A stretch of 42,306 bases of DNA from assembly GCF_001667035.1 (NCBI RefSeq), contig NZ_LZIR01000097.1, positions 1-42,306 of the forward strand, in the 5' to 3' direction. Shown one piece after another: positions 31,274-38,758 of this stretch. Both the position numbers and the translations under genes were made by a program. The notes under the pieces are model-generated. The model worked only from the letters and a program-made list of their open reading frames with translations, did no database searches and was not told the origin of the DNA. The stretch's first letter is position 1. Every line of letters begins with the position of its first letter. This stretch comes from Mycobacterium sp. 852002-51057_SCH5723018. Lineage in GTDB: Bacteria; Actinomycetota; Actinomycetes; Mycobacteriales; Mycobacteriaceae.

Positions 31274-31640
31274 ATGGCTGAGCCCCCAATACAGAGACGG
31301 GAGACTACCGCGAATGCCTGGCGCACGCTCGGCGAAACGTTGGCTCGCCCCGGCGGCAAACACCTTGGCGCCCGGCTGTTCTGGTGGCGCAAATACGGGA
31401 TGCTGCAACGCCTGGGCGAATCGCGCCCGGACGTGCGGCTAGGTCGCGTCGCTACGCGATCCGCAGCGCGTCTCGCTCGACCTCGGTGCCCACGTCGGCG
31501 AATTAACGATCGCTATGCTGCCTAAGTCGGTCTCGGTGATCGCCGACAACGCGCTCGGCGACACGAATGCGGCGAGGTCGGAGAGCAGCGGCCCACGGCG
31601 TCGACTTCACAACTTCGTCTTCCTCCCCGCTGGGTCCTGA
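31274..31640 (+). pseudogene. decayed FkbM-like methyltransferase remnant
   Basis: From ATG 31274 the frame gives MAEPPIQRRETTANAW and GKHLGARLFWWRKYGM. Around 31457 the sense moves by one base into a second frame that reads DPQRVSLDLGAHVGELTIAM and then KSVSVIAD before losing similarity and stopping at 31638-31640. The LDLGAHVGELTIAML stretch is a Rossmann motif I of the type seen in FkbM-family O-methyltransferases. About the first 100 residues remain; the rest is missing. It faces the FAD oxidoreductase promoter region. The identification rests on my recognition of the motif and has not been searched. Confidence 0.55.
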
Positions 31641-31682
31641 CCGCAACCCGCGAGTGAGACAGCTCACAATCGCGCTCGAGGC

Positions 31683-31709
31683 TGTCACGCTCACCCAGCC
31701 TGCGGTGTC
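31683..31709 (+). promoter_or_regulatory. putative ECF41-type promoter
   Basis: TGTCACG at 31683-31689, a 16-nt spacer and TGTC at 31706-31709 closely resemble the ECF41 consensus (TGTCACA, about 16 nt, CGTC). It lies 37 bp upstream of the oxidoreductase ATG in the same operon as an ECF41 sigma gene, so autoregulation is expected. Confidence 0.55.
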
Positions 31710-31745
31710 TCAAGGGCACGAGTCCCATGAGATTAGGAGACAGCA

Positions 31746-32933
31746 ATGACCGAGCTGACCGCCCCCAGAACCCATGTCGTCGTCGTCGGCGGCGGATACG
31801 CCGGCACGCTGGCCGCCAACCACCTGCGGCAACGCCCCGACGTCGACATCACACTGATCAATGCGCGGCCGGTCTTCGTTGAGCGGATCCGCCTGCACCA
31901 GCTGGTCGCCGACACCGGCGCCGCGACCGCCGACTACGACACGCTGCTCGGTGAGGGAATCCGGCTGGTCGTCGACACGGTCGAGCGCATCGAGGCCGCC
32001 GACCGGCGCGTCCTGCTGGCCTCGGGTGCCCAGCTGGGCTACGACTACCTGATCTACGCCGTCGGCAGCACCGGCGCCATGCCTTCGGCATTGCCGGGCG
32101 CGGCCGAATTCGCCTACTCGGTGGCCGATCTGGACAGCGCGCGGCGGCTGCGCTATGCGCTGGCCGACCTGCCGCTTGCCTCGCCCATCGCGGTCGTCGG
32201 GGCCGGGCTGACCGGCATCGAAACGGCGTCCGAGCTGGCCGAGCAGGGCCGCCCGGTCACCCTGGTGTGCGGTGGCATCCTCGGTCCGTCGCTGAGCTAC
32301 CGGGGCCGCCGCTCGGTTGCCAAGCGCCTGCGCGGCCTCGGCGTCAGCGTGCTGGAATACCTCGCCGCCAGCGAGGTGCGCTGGGACGCGGTGGTGCTCA
32401 GCGACGGCGCCGTCGTGCCGGCCGCGGCGACGGTGTGGACGGCGGGCTTCGCGGTGCCCGATTTGGCCGCGCGCAGCGAGCTTCGCACCGACGCCCTGGG
32501 CCGGGTGCTCACCGATGAGACGCTGACCAGCATCGACGACCCGCGCATCGTCGCTGCGGGTGACGCCGCCGCGCCGTCGGGCCAGCCGCTGCGGATGAGC
32601 TGCCAGGCCGCCGGGCCGTTGGGCGCCCAAGCCGCCAACACCGTGCTCAGCCGCATCGCCGGTACCACGCCCGCGGCGCTGAACCAGGCGTTCGTCGGGC
32701 AGTGCATCAGTCTGGGCCGCAGCCAGGGCACCATTCAGTTCGCGCGCACCGACGACACCCCGGTGAACGTGGCGCTCGGCGGCCGCGTCGCTGCGTCCAT
32801 CAAGCAGGCGATCTGCAAGGGCACGCTGTGGGCCATCCGGCGCGAGGCGGCCAAACCCGGTTCGTACTACTGGCTCAAGGGCGGCAACCGGCCCGCGCAG
32901 TCGCCGGCCGATCAGCGGGTCACGCTGCGGTGA
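31746..32933 (+). CDS. FAD-dependent NAD(P)H oxidoreductase (NDH-2/AIF-like)
   Basis: A 395-residue pyridine-nucleotide-disulfide-type flavoprotein without the redox disulfide. The FAD motif is VVVVGGGYAGTLAANHL, the NAD(P) motif is IAVVGAGLTGIETASELAEQG, and the second FAD motif is RIVAAGDAAAPSG. It resembles the single-domain NDH-2/FSP1-like oxidoreductases often linked to ECF41 sigma factors. The ATG at 31746 follows AGGAGA. Its TGA overlaps a GTG in the sigma-factor frame, so the two form an operon. Electron acceptor and substrate are unknown. Confidence 0.93.
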   Translation: MTELTAPRTHVVVVGGGYAGTLAANHLRQRPDVDITLINARPVFVERIRLHQLVADTGAATADYDTLLGEGIRLVVDTVERIEAADRRVLLASGAQLGYDYLIYAVGSTGAMPSALPGAAEFAYSVADLDSARRLRYALADLPLASPIAVVGAGLTGIETASELAEQGRPVTLVCGGILGPSLSYRGRRSVAKRLRGLGVSVLEYLAASEVRWDAVVLSDGAVVPAAATVWTAGFAVPDLAARSELRTDALGRVLTDETLTSIDDPRIVAAGDAAAPSGQPLRMSCQAAGPLGAQAANTVLSRIAGTTPAALNQAFVGQCISLGRSQGTIQFARTDDTPVNVALGGRVAASIKQAICKGTLWAIRREAAKPGSYYWLKGGNRPAQSPADQRVTLR

Positions 32934-32938
32934 CTTCG

Positions 32939-33853
32939 ATGATCCGGTCGTCGGGCGATGGTGAGCACGCCCAACGGTTCACTGTGCTGCGGCCGTTGCT
33001 GTTCACCATCGCCTACGAGATCCTCGGCTCGGCGACCGAGGCCGACGACGTCTTGCAGGACAGCTACCTGCGCTGGGCGGACATCGACTTGGCAGGCGTG
33101 CGCGACACCAAGTCCTACCTGGCCCAGCTCGTCACCCGGCAGTCGCTCAACGCGCTGCGGGCCGACGCGCGTCGCCGCGAGGAGTACGTGGGGCCCTGGC
33201 TGCCCGAGCCGCTGCTGCTCGACGACCAGGACCCATCGGCCGATGTCGTTCTGGCGGAATCGGTTTCGATGGCGATGCTGGTCCTGCTGGAAACGCTGAG
33301 CCCCGACGAGCGGGCGGTGTTCGTGCTGCGCGAGGTGTTCGGTTTCGACTACGCCGAGATCGGCGAGGCGGTGGGCAAACCGGCCCCGACCGTGCGCCAG
33401 GTCGCGCACCGCGCACGCGAACACGTCCGGGCGCGACGGAAGCGATTCGACGCGAAGGACCCGGAGCGCAACGCGCAGATCACCGCTCAGTTCATGGCCA
33501 CGGCGGCCAGCGGTGACGTGGAGGCGCTGATGACGATGCTCGCCCCCGACGCCGCCTGGATGGCCGACAGCGGCGGCAAGGTGTCGGCGGCCCGCAGGCC
33601 GGTGGTCGGCGCCGAGCGGGTAGCCAGGGCGATCGCCGGCCTCATGCGCAAGACCCAAGACATCTGGGCGACCGTGCGCGTGCAGATGGTGACCTGCAAC
33701 AGCGCTCCCGCGGTGCTGCTCTACCAAGGCGAACGGCTCGAGATGGTGGTCACGCTGGAGATCGCCGACGAGAAGATCACCAACTTCTACGTGATGCGCA
33801 ACCCGGACAAGCTGGCGGCGCTGGCGACCGCGCGCGACATCAGCCGCGGCTAA
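32939..33853 (+). CDS. sigJ: ECF41-type RNA polymerase sigma factor (SigJ-like)
   Basis: A 304-residue extracytoplasmic-function sigma factor with a C-terminal SnoaL-like domain in place of a separate anti-sigma factor. Sigma-2 includes LLFTIAYEILGSATEADDVLQ; sigma-4 includes SPDERAVFVLREVFGFDY and the HTH GKPAPTVRQVAHRAREHV. The ECF41 hallmarks are present: WLPEP between the sigma domains, a DSGGK variant of DGGGK, and NPDKL at the C-terminus. In this class the C-terminal domain tunes activity. The ATG at 32939 is used; a GTG at 32930 overlapping the oxidoreductase stop (GTGA) is equally possible. The partner gene upstream is the expected oxidoreductase of the family. Confidence 0.93.
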   Translation: MIRSSGDGEHAQRFTVLRPLLFTIAYEILGSATEADDVLQDSYLRWADIDLAGVRDTKSYLAQLVTRQSLNALRADARRREEYVGPWLPEPLLLDDQDPSADVVLAESVSMAMLVLLETLSPDERAVFVLREVFGFDYAEIGEAVGKPAPTVRQVAHRAREHVRARRKRFDAKDPERNAQITAQFMATAASGDVEALMTMLAPDAAWMADSGGKVSAARRPVVGAERVARAIAGLMRKTQDIWATVRVQMVTCNSAPAVLLYQGERLEMVVTLEIADEKITNFYVMRNPDKLAALATARDISRG

Positions 33854-33881
33854 CCGACCGCCACTCTGTCAAGCTGGGGCG

Positions 33882-35132
33882 GTGCGAATCGAGCGGCTTG
33901 GCGACCTCGGCGCCGCACCTCGCGTGCTGCGCGCCGTCGGGAACGCCGCCGGGCGGCTCGGGTTGCCGCCGCCTGCCGCGCTGACCGGTGACTGGTTCGG
34001 CGCGCTGGCGGTGATCGCACCCAGCGTGTCGGTGCGGCCGGTGGACGTCGGCGACGCCTTCGCGGTCCCGCCGGGTTCGCTGGCCAACGGCCAGGCGGTG
34101 GGCGGCGGCTGGGTCGGTTATCTGTCCTATCCCGACCCCGCCGCCGACGGGCGGCCCAACCGGCTCCCCGAGGCCGCCGGCGGCTGGACCGACTGCGTCC
34201 TGCGCCGCGACCGCGACGGGCAGTGGTGGTACGAAAGCCTGTCCGGTGCGCCGATGCCGGACTGGCTGGCCGCGGCGTTGACCGCAAGGCCGGCACCGGC
34301 GCGCGAGTGCCGGATCGACTGGGGCGCCGCTGACCGGGCAACGCACCGCGACGGGGTGCTGGCCTGCCTGGAGGCGATCCGCGCCGGCGAGGTCTACCAA
34401 GCGTGCGTGTGCACGCAATTCACCGGACCGGTCAGCGGGTCGCCGCTGGACTTCTTCGTCGACGGCGTCGCGCGCACCTGCCCCGCCCGCGCGGCCTACG
34501 TCGCCGGCCCGTGGGGTGCGGTGGCGTCGCTGTCTCCCGAACTCTTCCTGCAGCGCCGCGGAACAAGCGTGATGTCCAGCCCGATCAAGGGCACTTTGCC
34601 GCTGGACGCCTGGCCGTCGGCGCTGCGCGCCTCGGCGAAAGAGGTGGCCGAAAACATCATGATCGTGGACCTGGTCCGCAACGACCTCGGCCGGGTGGCG
34701 ACCGTCGGCACGGTCAGCGTTCCCGAGCTCTTGGTCGTGCGGCGGGCGCCGGGCGTGTGGCATCTGGTGTCGACGGTGTCGGCGCGAGTTCCCGCCGAGC
34801 TCCCGACGTCAGCGCTCCTGGACGCCGCATTCCCGCCGGCCTCGGTCACCGGCACGCCCAAACACCGTGCCCGCCAACTCATTTCGCAATGGGAGCACAA
34901 CCGTCGCGGAATATACTGCGGCACGATCGGATTGGCGTCCCCCATCGCGGGATGCGAGCTGAACGTCGCGATCCGCACCGTCGAATTCGATGCCGGCGGC
35001 GGCGCCGTGCTGGGCGTCGGCGGCGGAATTACCGCCGACTCCGACCCCGGCGCGGAATGGGAGGAATGCCTGCACAAAGCGGCCCCGATCGTCGGGCTGC
35101 CGAGCGTGGCGGCCGCGGCTTCCGTCGGTTAG
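33882..35132 (+). CDS. pabB: aminodeoxychorismate synthase component I
   Basis: Converts chorismate to 4-amino-4-deoxychorismate for folate synthesis, with a separate glutaminase supplying ammonia. The 416-residue protein has the chorismate-binding domain: GEVYQACVCTQF, LSPELFLQRRG, the PIKGT motif (about residue 233) followed by LPLDAWP, ENIMIVDLVRNDLGRV, the TGTPKHRA segment and GIYCGTIGL. The N-terminal domain is shorter than in larger homologues. The GTG at 33882 lies 28 bp after the sigJ stop. It corresponds to Rv1005c. The last codons run into a 12-bp tandem repeat. Confidence 0.95.
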   Translation: MRIERLGDLGAAPRVLRAVGNAAGRLGLPPPAALTGDWFGALAVIAPSVSVRPVDVGDAFAVPPGSLANGQAVGGGWVGYLSYPDPAADGRPNRLPEAAGGWTDCVLRRDRDGQWWYESLSGAPMPDWLAAALTARPAPARECRIDWGAADRATHRDGVLACLEAIRAGEVYQACVCTQFTGPVSGSPLDFFVDGVARTCPARAAYVAGPWGAVASLSPELFLQRRGTSVMSSPIKGTLPLDAWPSALRASAKEVAENIMIVDLVRNDLGRVATVGTVSVPELLVVRRAPGVWHLVSTVSARVPAELPTSALLDAAFPPASVTGTPKHRARQLISQWEHNRRGIYCGTIGLASPIAGCELNVAIRTVEFDAGGGAVLGVGGGITADSDPGAEWEECLHKAAPIVGLPSVAAAASVG

Positions 35133-35159
35133 TAAGTCGGTTAGTAGGTCGGTTACTCG
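35124..35159. repeat. three tandem 12-bp repeats across the pabB stop
   Basis: GTCGGTTAGTAA, GTCGGTTAGTAG and GTCGGTTACTCG follow without gaps. Because the unit is a multiple of three, the TAG is repeated in frame; pabB stops in the first copy. Slippage could change the copy number without affecting the protein. Confidence 0.8.
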
Positions 35160-35286
35160 GTGGCCAGGTAAAACATCAGCGCCCCGGCCATGAATTTCGG
35201 ATAACGCCCAGCGTGAGCCGCCGGGTGCGCCTAAGCTTCTGGAATTGACCCGCGCCGATCGGGAGTCGACTGCCGGAGGGAACGTC

Positions 35287-36252
35287 ATGAGAATCGCCGT
35301 GTTGGGCGCCGCCGCCTCTGCCCTCCTGGGCGGGACGCTGGCGGTCACGCCGCTGACCTCGGTGAGTACGCCGCTACCGAGCGCAACCACCTGCGGCAAG
35401 GGCGGCGTGGCGTGCGGGGAGAAAGTGGCCTCGGTCCTCATGCCCGAAACCCCGAAACCGTCGGGCCCGGCGGCGGGGGCCGCGCCGGCCGCCGCGCAGG
35501 TCAACGGGGGTGCGCCGGTCTCCGACGCGGGCAACGCCATCGCACCTGGGGCGCCTTCCGGACCTGGCGGCGGCGCCGCCGCCGCCCGGGCCGCCGTGCC
35601 CGGGACGAGCTCGCCGGCACTTGGCGGCGGCACGCCCGACATGGGCGGGCTGGGTTCAGGCCTGCCCGGCGGCGTGGGCGTGCCGGACCTCGGCAGCCTC
35701 GGCATCGCGGACCCCGCCGCCCTGCTGCCCGGCCTGGCCGGCGCGGCCGCCATACCCAACAGCGCCGCCGTGGCCTTGTCCGTTGTGCAGGGCGTGGTGG
35801 GCGTGGGCGGCAGCGTCGTAGGCGTCGGAAGCACCGCCGTGGCCACTCTGAGCACCGCCGCCATTGCGCTGGTCTATCTGAAAAGCGCGGGCCTGCTGCC
35901 GAACAACATCGGACTTCCCGGGGTGAGCTTCCCCGGCGTGGGCCTGCCCGGGCTGCCGAGCCTCGCCTCCGCTGCGGCCGTCCCCGGCGCCGCCGCGGCG
36001 ATCCCGGCGGTGACCGCGGCCATCCCCGGGGTGGGCCTGCCCGCCGCACCCGCGCTCCCGGCATTGCCCGCGGCACCAGCCCTGCCGGCGGCGCCCGCTT
36101 TGCCGGCGGCCCCCCCGCTACCGGCGCTGCCCCCGCTTCCCGCGGGGCCACCCGCCCTGCCGGCGCTGCCGGCGCTCCCGGGTCCGCCGGCGCTGCCGCA
36201 CCCGCGGTTCTGCACGCCCGGCTTCGGTCCCGTCGGGGTCTGCACGCCCTGA
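35287..36252 (+). CDS. exported Ala/Pro/Gly-rich protein (Rv1004c-like)
   Basis: A 321-residue protein with an N-terminal signal peptide (MRIAVLGAAASALLGGTLAV), two Cys soon after (TCGKGGVACG), a long Gly/Ala/Pro region, a hydrophobic helix-like stretch (VALSVVQGVVGVGG and STAAIALVYLKSAG), and a Pro-Ala-Leu repeat region (PALPAAPALPAAP-type, about residues 252-302). It ends RFCTPGFGPVGVCTP, with two more Cys. No known domain is visible; position matches Rv1004c. The ATG at 35287 follows GGAGGG. It converges on rsmI with a single base between the stops. Confidence 0.85.
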   Translation: MRIAVLGAAASALLGGTLAVTPLTSVSTPLPSATTCGKGGVACGEKVASVLMPETPKPSGPAAGAAPAAAQVNGGAPVSDAGNAIAPGAPSGPGGGAAAARAAVPGTSSPALGGGTPDMGGLGSGLPGGVGVPDLGSLGIADPAALLPGLAGAAAIPNSAAVALSVVQGVVGVGGSVVGVGSTAVATLSTAAIALVYLKSAGLLPNNIGLPGVSFPGVGLPGLPSLASAAAVPGAAAAIPAVTAAIPGVGLPAAPALPALPAAPALPAAPALPAAPPLPALPPLPAGPPALPALPALPGPPALPHPRFCTPGFGPVGVCTP

Positions 36253-36253
36253 G

Positions 36254-37090
36254 CTACTCGCTTCGTAGCTGCAGCACCGCGTCATAAAGCTGGCGCGAGC
36301 GCACATCCGGATGCCCCGCGGCGACCTCGCTGCACGCGTCTTTGACGCGCACCCCTGCCGCGACCAGCTGCTGCACCTCGGCCACCAGCGACGGCAGGTC
36401 GGCGGCCGGGGTGGCCCCGGCGAGAACGACGGTGATCTCGCCGAGCACGCCGTCGTTCGCCCACACCGCCAGCTCGTCGAGCGATCCGCGCACCACTTCC
36501 TCGTGCACCTTGGTCAGCTCCCGGCACACCACCGCCCGCCGCGCACCGCCGAGCTGCTCGACGGCATCGCGCAGGCAGGCGGCCAAGCGGCGCGGCGATT
36601 CGAAGAACACGCAGGTGCGCCGCTCGTCGGCCAGCGATTCCAGCCATGCCCGGCGCGCCGCCTTCTTGCGCGGCGCGAAACCCTCGAAGCAAAACCGATC
36701 CGAGGGCAGACCGGACACGGCCAGCGCGGTCGTCACCGCGGACGGCCCGGGCAGGCACTGCACCGGCAGGCCGGCGTCCACGCACGCGGCGACCAGGCGG
36801 TAGCCGGGGTCGCTGATCAACGGCATTCCGGCGTCGCTGACCACCAACACGGTCGCGCCGGCCCTGATGGCGTCGACCACCGCGGGCACCCGCGTGGCCT
36901 CGACCCGGTCGAACAGGCTGATCACCCGGCCGGTGATCGCAGCGTCGAGCGCCTTGGCCAAGATTCGCACCCGCCGGGTGTCCTCGGCGGCCACCACATC
37001 GGCGCGCGACAGCGCATCGATCAGGCGTGGCGAGGCGTCCGATGGCTGCCCCAGGGGAGTCGCGCCCAGCAATAGGCGCCCGGAGGTCAT
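36254..37090 (-). CDS. rsmI: 16S rRNA 2'-O-ribose C1402 methyltransferase
   Basis: Methylates the 2'-OH of C1402 in the 30S decoding centre using SAM. The 278-residue tetrapyrrole-methylase-fold protein has LLLGATPLGQPSDASPRL, VVAAEDTRRVRIL, VLVVSDAGMPLISDPGYRLV, CLPGPSAVTTALAVSGL, FCFEGFAPRKK, FFESPRRL and CRELTKVHEEVVRG. The ATG at 37090 is preferred over an in-frame start further upstream. It is divergent from pmt with 25 bp between starts. It corresponds to Rv1003c of H37Rv, on the opposite strand to Pmt as there. Confidence 0.96.
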   Translation of the reverse strand: MTSGRLLLGATPLGQPSDASPRLIDALSRADVVAAEDTRRVRILAKALDAAITGRVISLFDRVEATRVPAVVDAIRAGATVLVVSDAGMPLISDPGYRLVAACVDAGLPVQCLPGPSAVTTALAVSGLPSDRFCFEGFAPRKKAARRAWLESLADERRTCVFFESPRRLAACLRDAVEQLGGARRAVVCRELTKVHEEVVRGSLDELAVWANDGVLGEITVVLAGATPAADLPSLVAEVQQLVAAGVRVKDACSEVAAGHPDVRSRQLYDAVLQLRSE

Positions 37091-37115
37091 GACGGACAGC
37101 CTACGATCGACACCG

Positions 37116-38672
37116 ATGACCGCCCCGCCCCGCGAAAGCTCCGTCGCTTTGCAGGAGCGTGTCGTCCCCGTCGTGAGCCCGGGACCACTGGTTCCTGTGG
37201 CCGACTTCGGACCGGCCGACCACATCCGGGGCTGGGTCGCGACCGGCGTCATCACCGTGCTGGCGACGGTGACGAGGTTCCTCAACCTGGGCTCCCCCAC
37301 CGATGCCGGCACGCCGGTCTTCGACGAGAAGCATTACGCGCCGCAGGCGTGGCAGGTGCTGCACAACCACGGCGTCGAGGACAACCCCGGCTTCGGCCTG
37401 GTGGTCCACCCCCCCGTCGGCAAGCAGCTGATCGCCCTCGGCGAGGCCATCTTCGGCTACAACGGCGTGGGCTGGCGGTTCACCGGCGCCCTGCTCGGCG
37501 TGGTCATGGTGGTACTGGTGATGCGGACCGTGCGGCGGATCAGCCGTTCGACGCTGGTCGGCGCGATCGCCGGCGTGCTGGTCATCTGCGACGGCGTCAG
37601 CTTCGTCACCGCCCGGACCGCGCTGCTGGACGGCTTCCTCACCTTCTTCGTGGTGGCGGCGTTCGGCGCGCTCATCGTCGACCGCGACCAGGTGCGCCAG
37701 CGAATGCACGTCGCGCTTTTGGAGGGCCGCTGCGCCGAAACCCCGTGGGGCCCGCGGCTCGGCGTGCGGTGGTGGCGCTTCGGCGCCGGGGTGTTGCTCG
37801 GATTGGCTTGCGGGACAAAGTGGTCCGGCCTTTACTTCGTGCTGTTCTTCGGCGCGATGTCGTTGGCTTTCGACGTGGCCGCGCGGCGCCAGTACCAGGT
37901 GATCCGACCCTGGCTCGGGACGCTGCGCCGTGACCTGATCCCGACCGCATATGCGTTGGCGCTCATCCCGTTTGCCGTCTACCTGGCCAGCTATGCGCCG
38001 TGGTTCGCGTCGGAGACGGCGATCGACCGCCATGAGGCGGGCCTGTCGATCGGCCCCCACTCCGTTGTTCCGATGCCCGACGCCATTCGGTCGCTGTGGC
38101 ACTACACCGCCAAGGCTTTTGAGTTCCATGCGGGCCTGACCAACTCCGCCGGCAACTACCACCCGTGGGAATCCAAGCCGTGGAGCTGGCCGATGTCATT
38201 GCGGCCGGTGCTGTATGCCATCGACCAGCAGAACGTGCCGGGGTGTGGCGCGCAGTCGTGCGTCAAGGCCGAGATGCTGGTGGGCACTCCCGCCATGTGG
38301 TGGTTGGCGGTGCCGGTGCTGGTCTACGCATCCTGGCGGATGCTGGTTCGCCGCGACTGGCGCTATGCGGTGGTCTGGGTGGGTTATTGCGCGGGGTGGC
38401 TGCCCTGGTTCGCCGACATCGACCGGCAGATGTACTTCTTCTACGCGTCGACGATGGCACCGTTCCTGGGCATGGCCATCGCGCTGATTTGCGGCGACAT
38501 CCTCTACGCGCGCGGCCAGAACCGGGAACGACGCACGCTCGGGCTGATCGCTGTGTGCTGCTATGTGGCCCTGGTGGTGACCAACTTCGCCTGGCTGTTC
38601 CCGGTGCTCACCGGGCTGCCCATCTCGCAGCAGACGTGGAACATGGAGATCTGGCTGCCCAGCTGGCGTTGA
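37116..38672 (+). CDS. pmt: polyprenyl-phosphate-mannose protein O-mannosyltransferase
   Basis: Integral membrane GT39 enzyme that transfers mannose from polyprenyl-phosphomannose to Ser/Thr of secreted proteins during Sec export. The 518-residue protein has the DE catalytic motif in PVFDEKHYAPQAW (about residue 70), HPPVGKQLIALGE, many hydrophobic segments (e.g. LLGVVMVVLVM, AIAGVLVICDG, FLTFFVVAAFGALIV, LGLACGTKWSGLYFVLF) and a C-terminal bundle with MYFFYASTMAPFLGM. The ATG at 37116 gives MTAPPRESS. It corresponds to Rv1002c. It ends 15 bp before a strong inverted repeat. Confidence 0.96.
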   Translation: MTAPPRESSVALQERVVPVVSPGPLVPVADFGPADHIRGWVATGVITVLATVTRFLNLGSPTDAGTPVFDEKHYAPQAWQVLHNHGVEDNPGFGLVVHPPVGKQLIALGEAIFGYNGVGWRFTGALLGVVMVVLVMRTVRRISRSTLVGAIAGVLVICDGVSFVTARTALLDGFLTFFVVAAFGALIVDRDQVRQRMHVALLEGRCAETPWGPRLGVRWWRFGAGVLLGLACGTKWSGLYFVLFFGAMSLAFDVAARRQYQVIRPWLGTLRRDLIPTAYALALIPFAVYLASYAPWFASETAIDRHEAGLSIGPHSVVPMPDAIRSLWHYTAKAFEFHAGLTNSAGNYHPWESKPWSWPMSLRPVLYAIDQQNVPGCGAQSCVKAEMLVGTPAMWWLAVPVLVYASWRMLVRRDWRYAVVWVGYCAGWLPWFADIDRQMYFFYASTMAPFLGMAIALICGDILYARGQNRERRTLGLIAVCCYVALVVTNFAWLFPVLTGLPISQQTWNMEIWLPSWR

Positions 38673-38686
38673 GGTTGGCTCCTTCT

Positions 38687-38751
38687 CGCCGAGATTGCCA
38701 TGAGGGGCTGTGCTGGCCGCTTCATCCACAACCGCGGCGGCAATCTCGGCG
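38687..38751. terminator. 13-bp inverted repeat between convergent pmt and arcA
   Basis: CGCCGAGATTGCC (38687-38699) and GGCAATCTCGGCG (38739-38751) are a perfect 13-bp inverted repeat with a 39-nt loop, filling the 86-bp convergent gap. It would form a strong hairpin in RNA from either strand, so a bidirectional terminator is the natural reading. Confidence 0.7.
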
Positions 38752-38758
38752 CAAACGG

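Noticed and set aside
35997..36200. Repeated GCCGGC-rich pattern as a CRISPR or satellite array
   Set aside because: The periodicity comes from Pro-Ala-Leu codons in the exported protein; there are no unique spacers.
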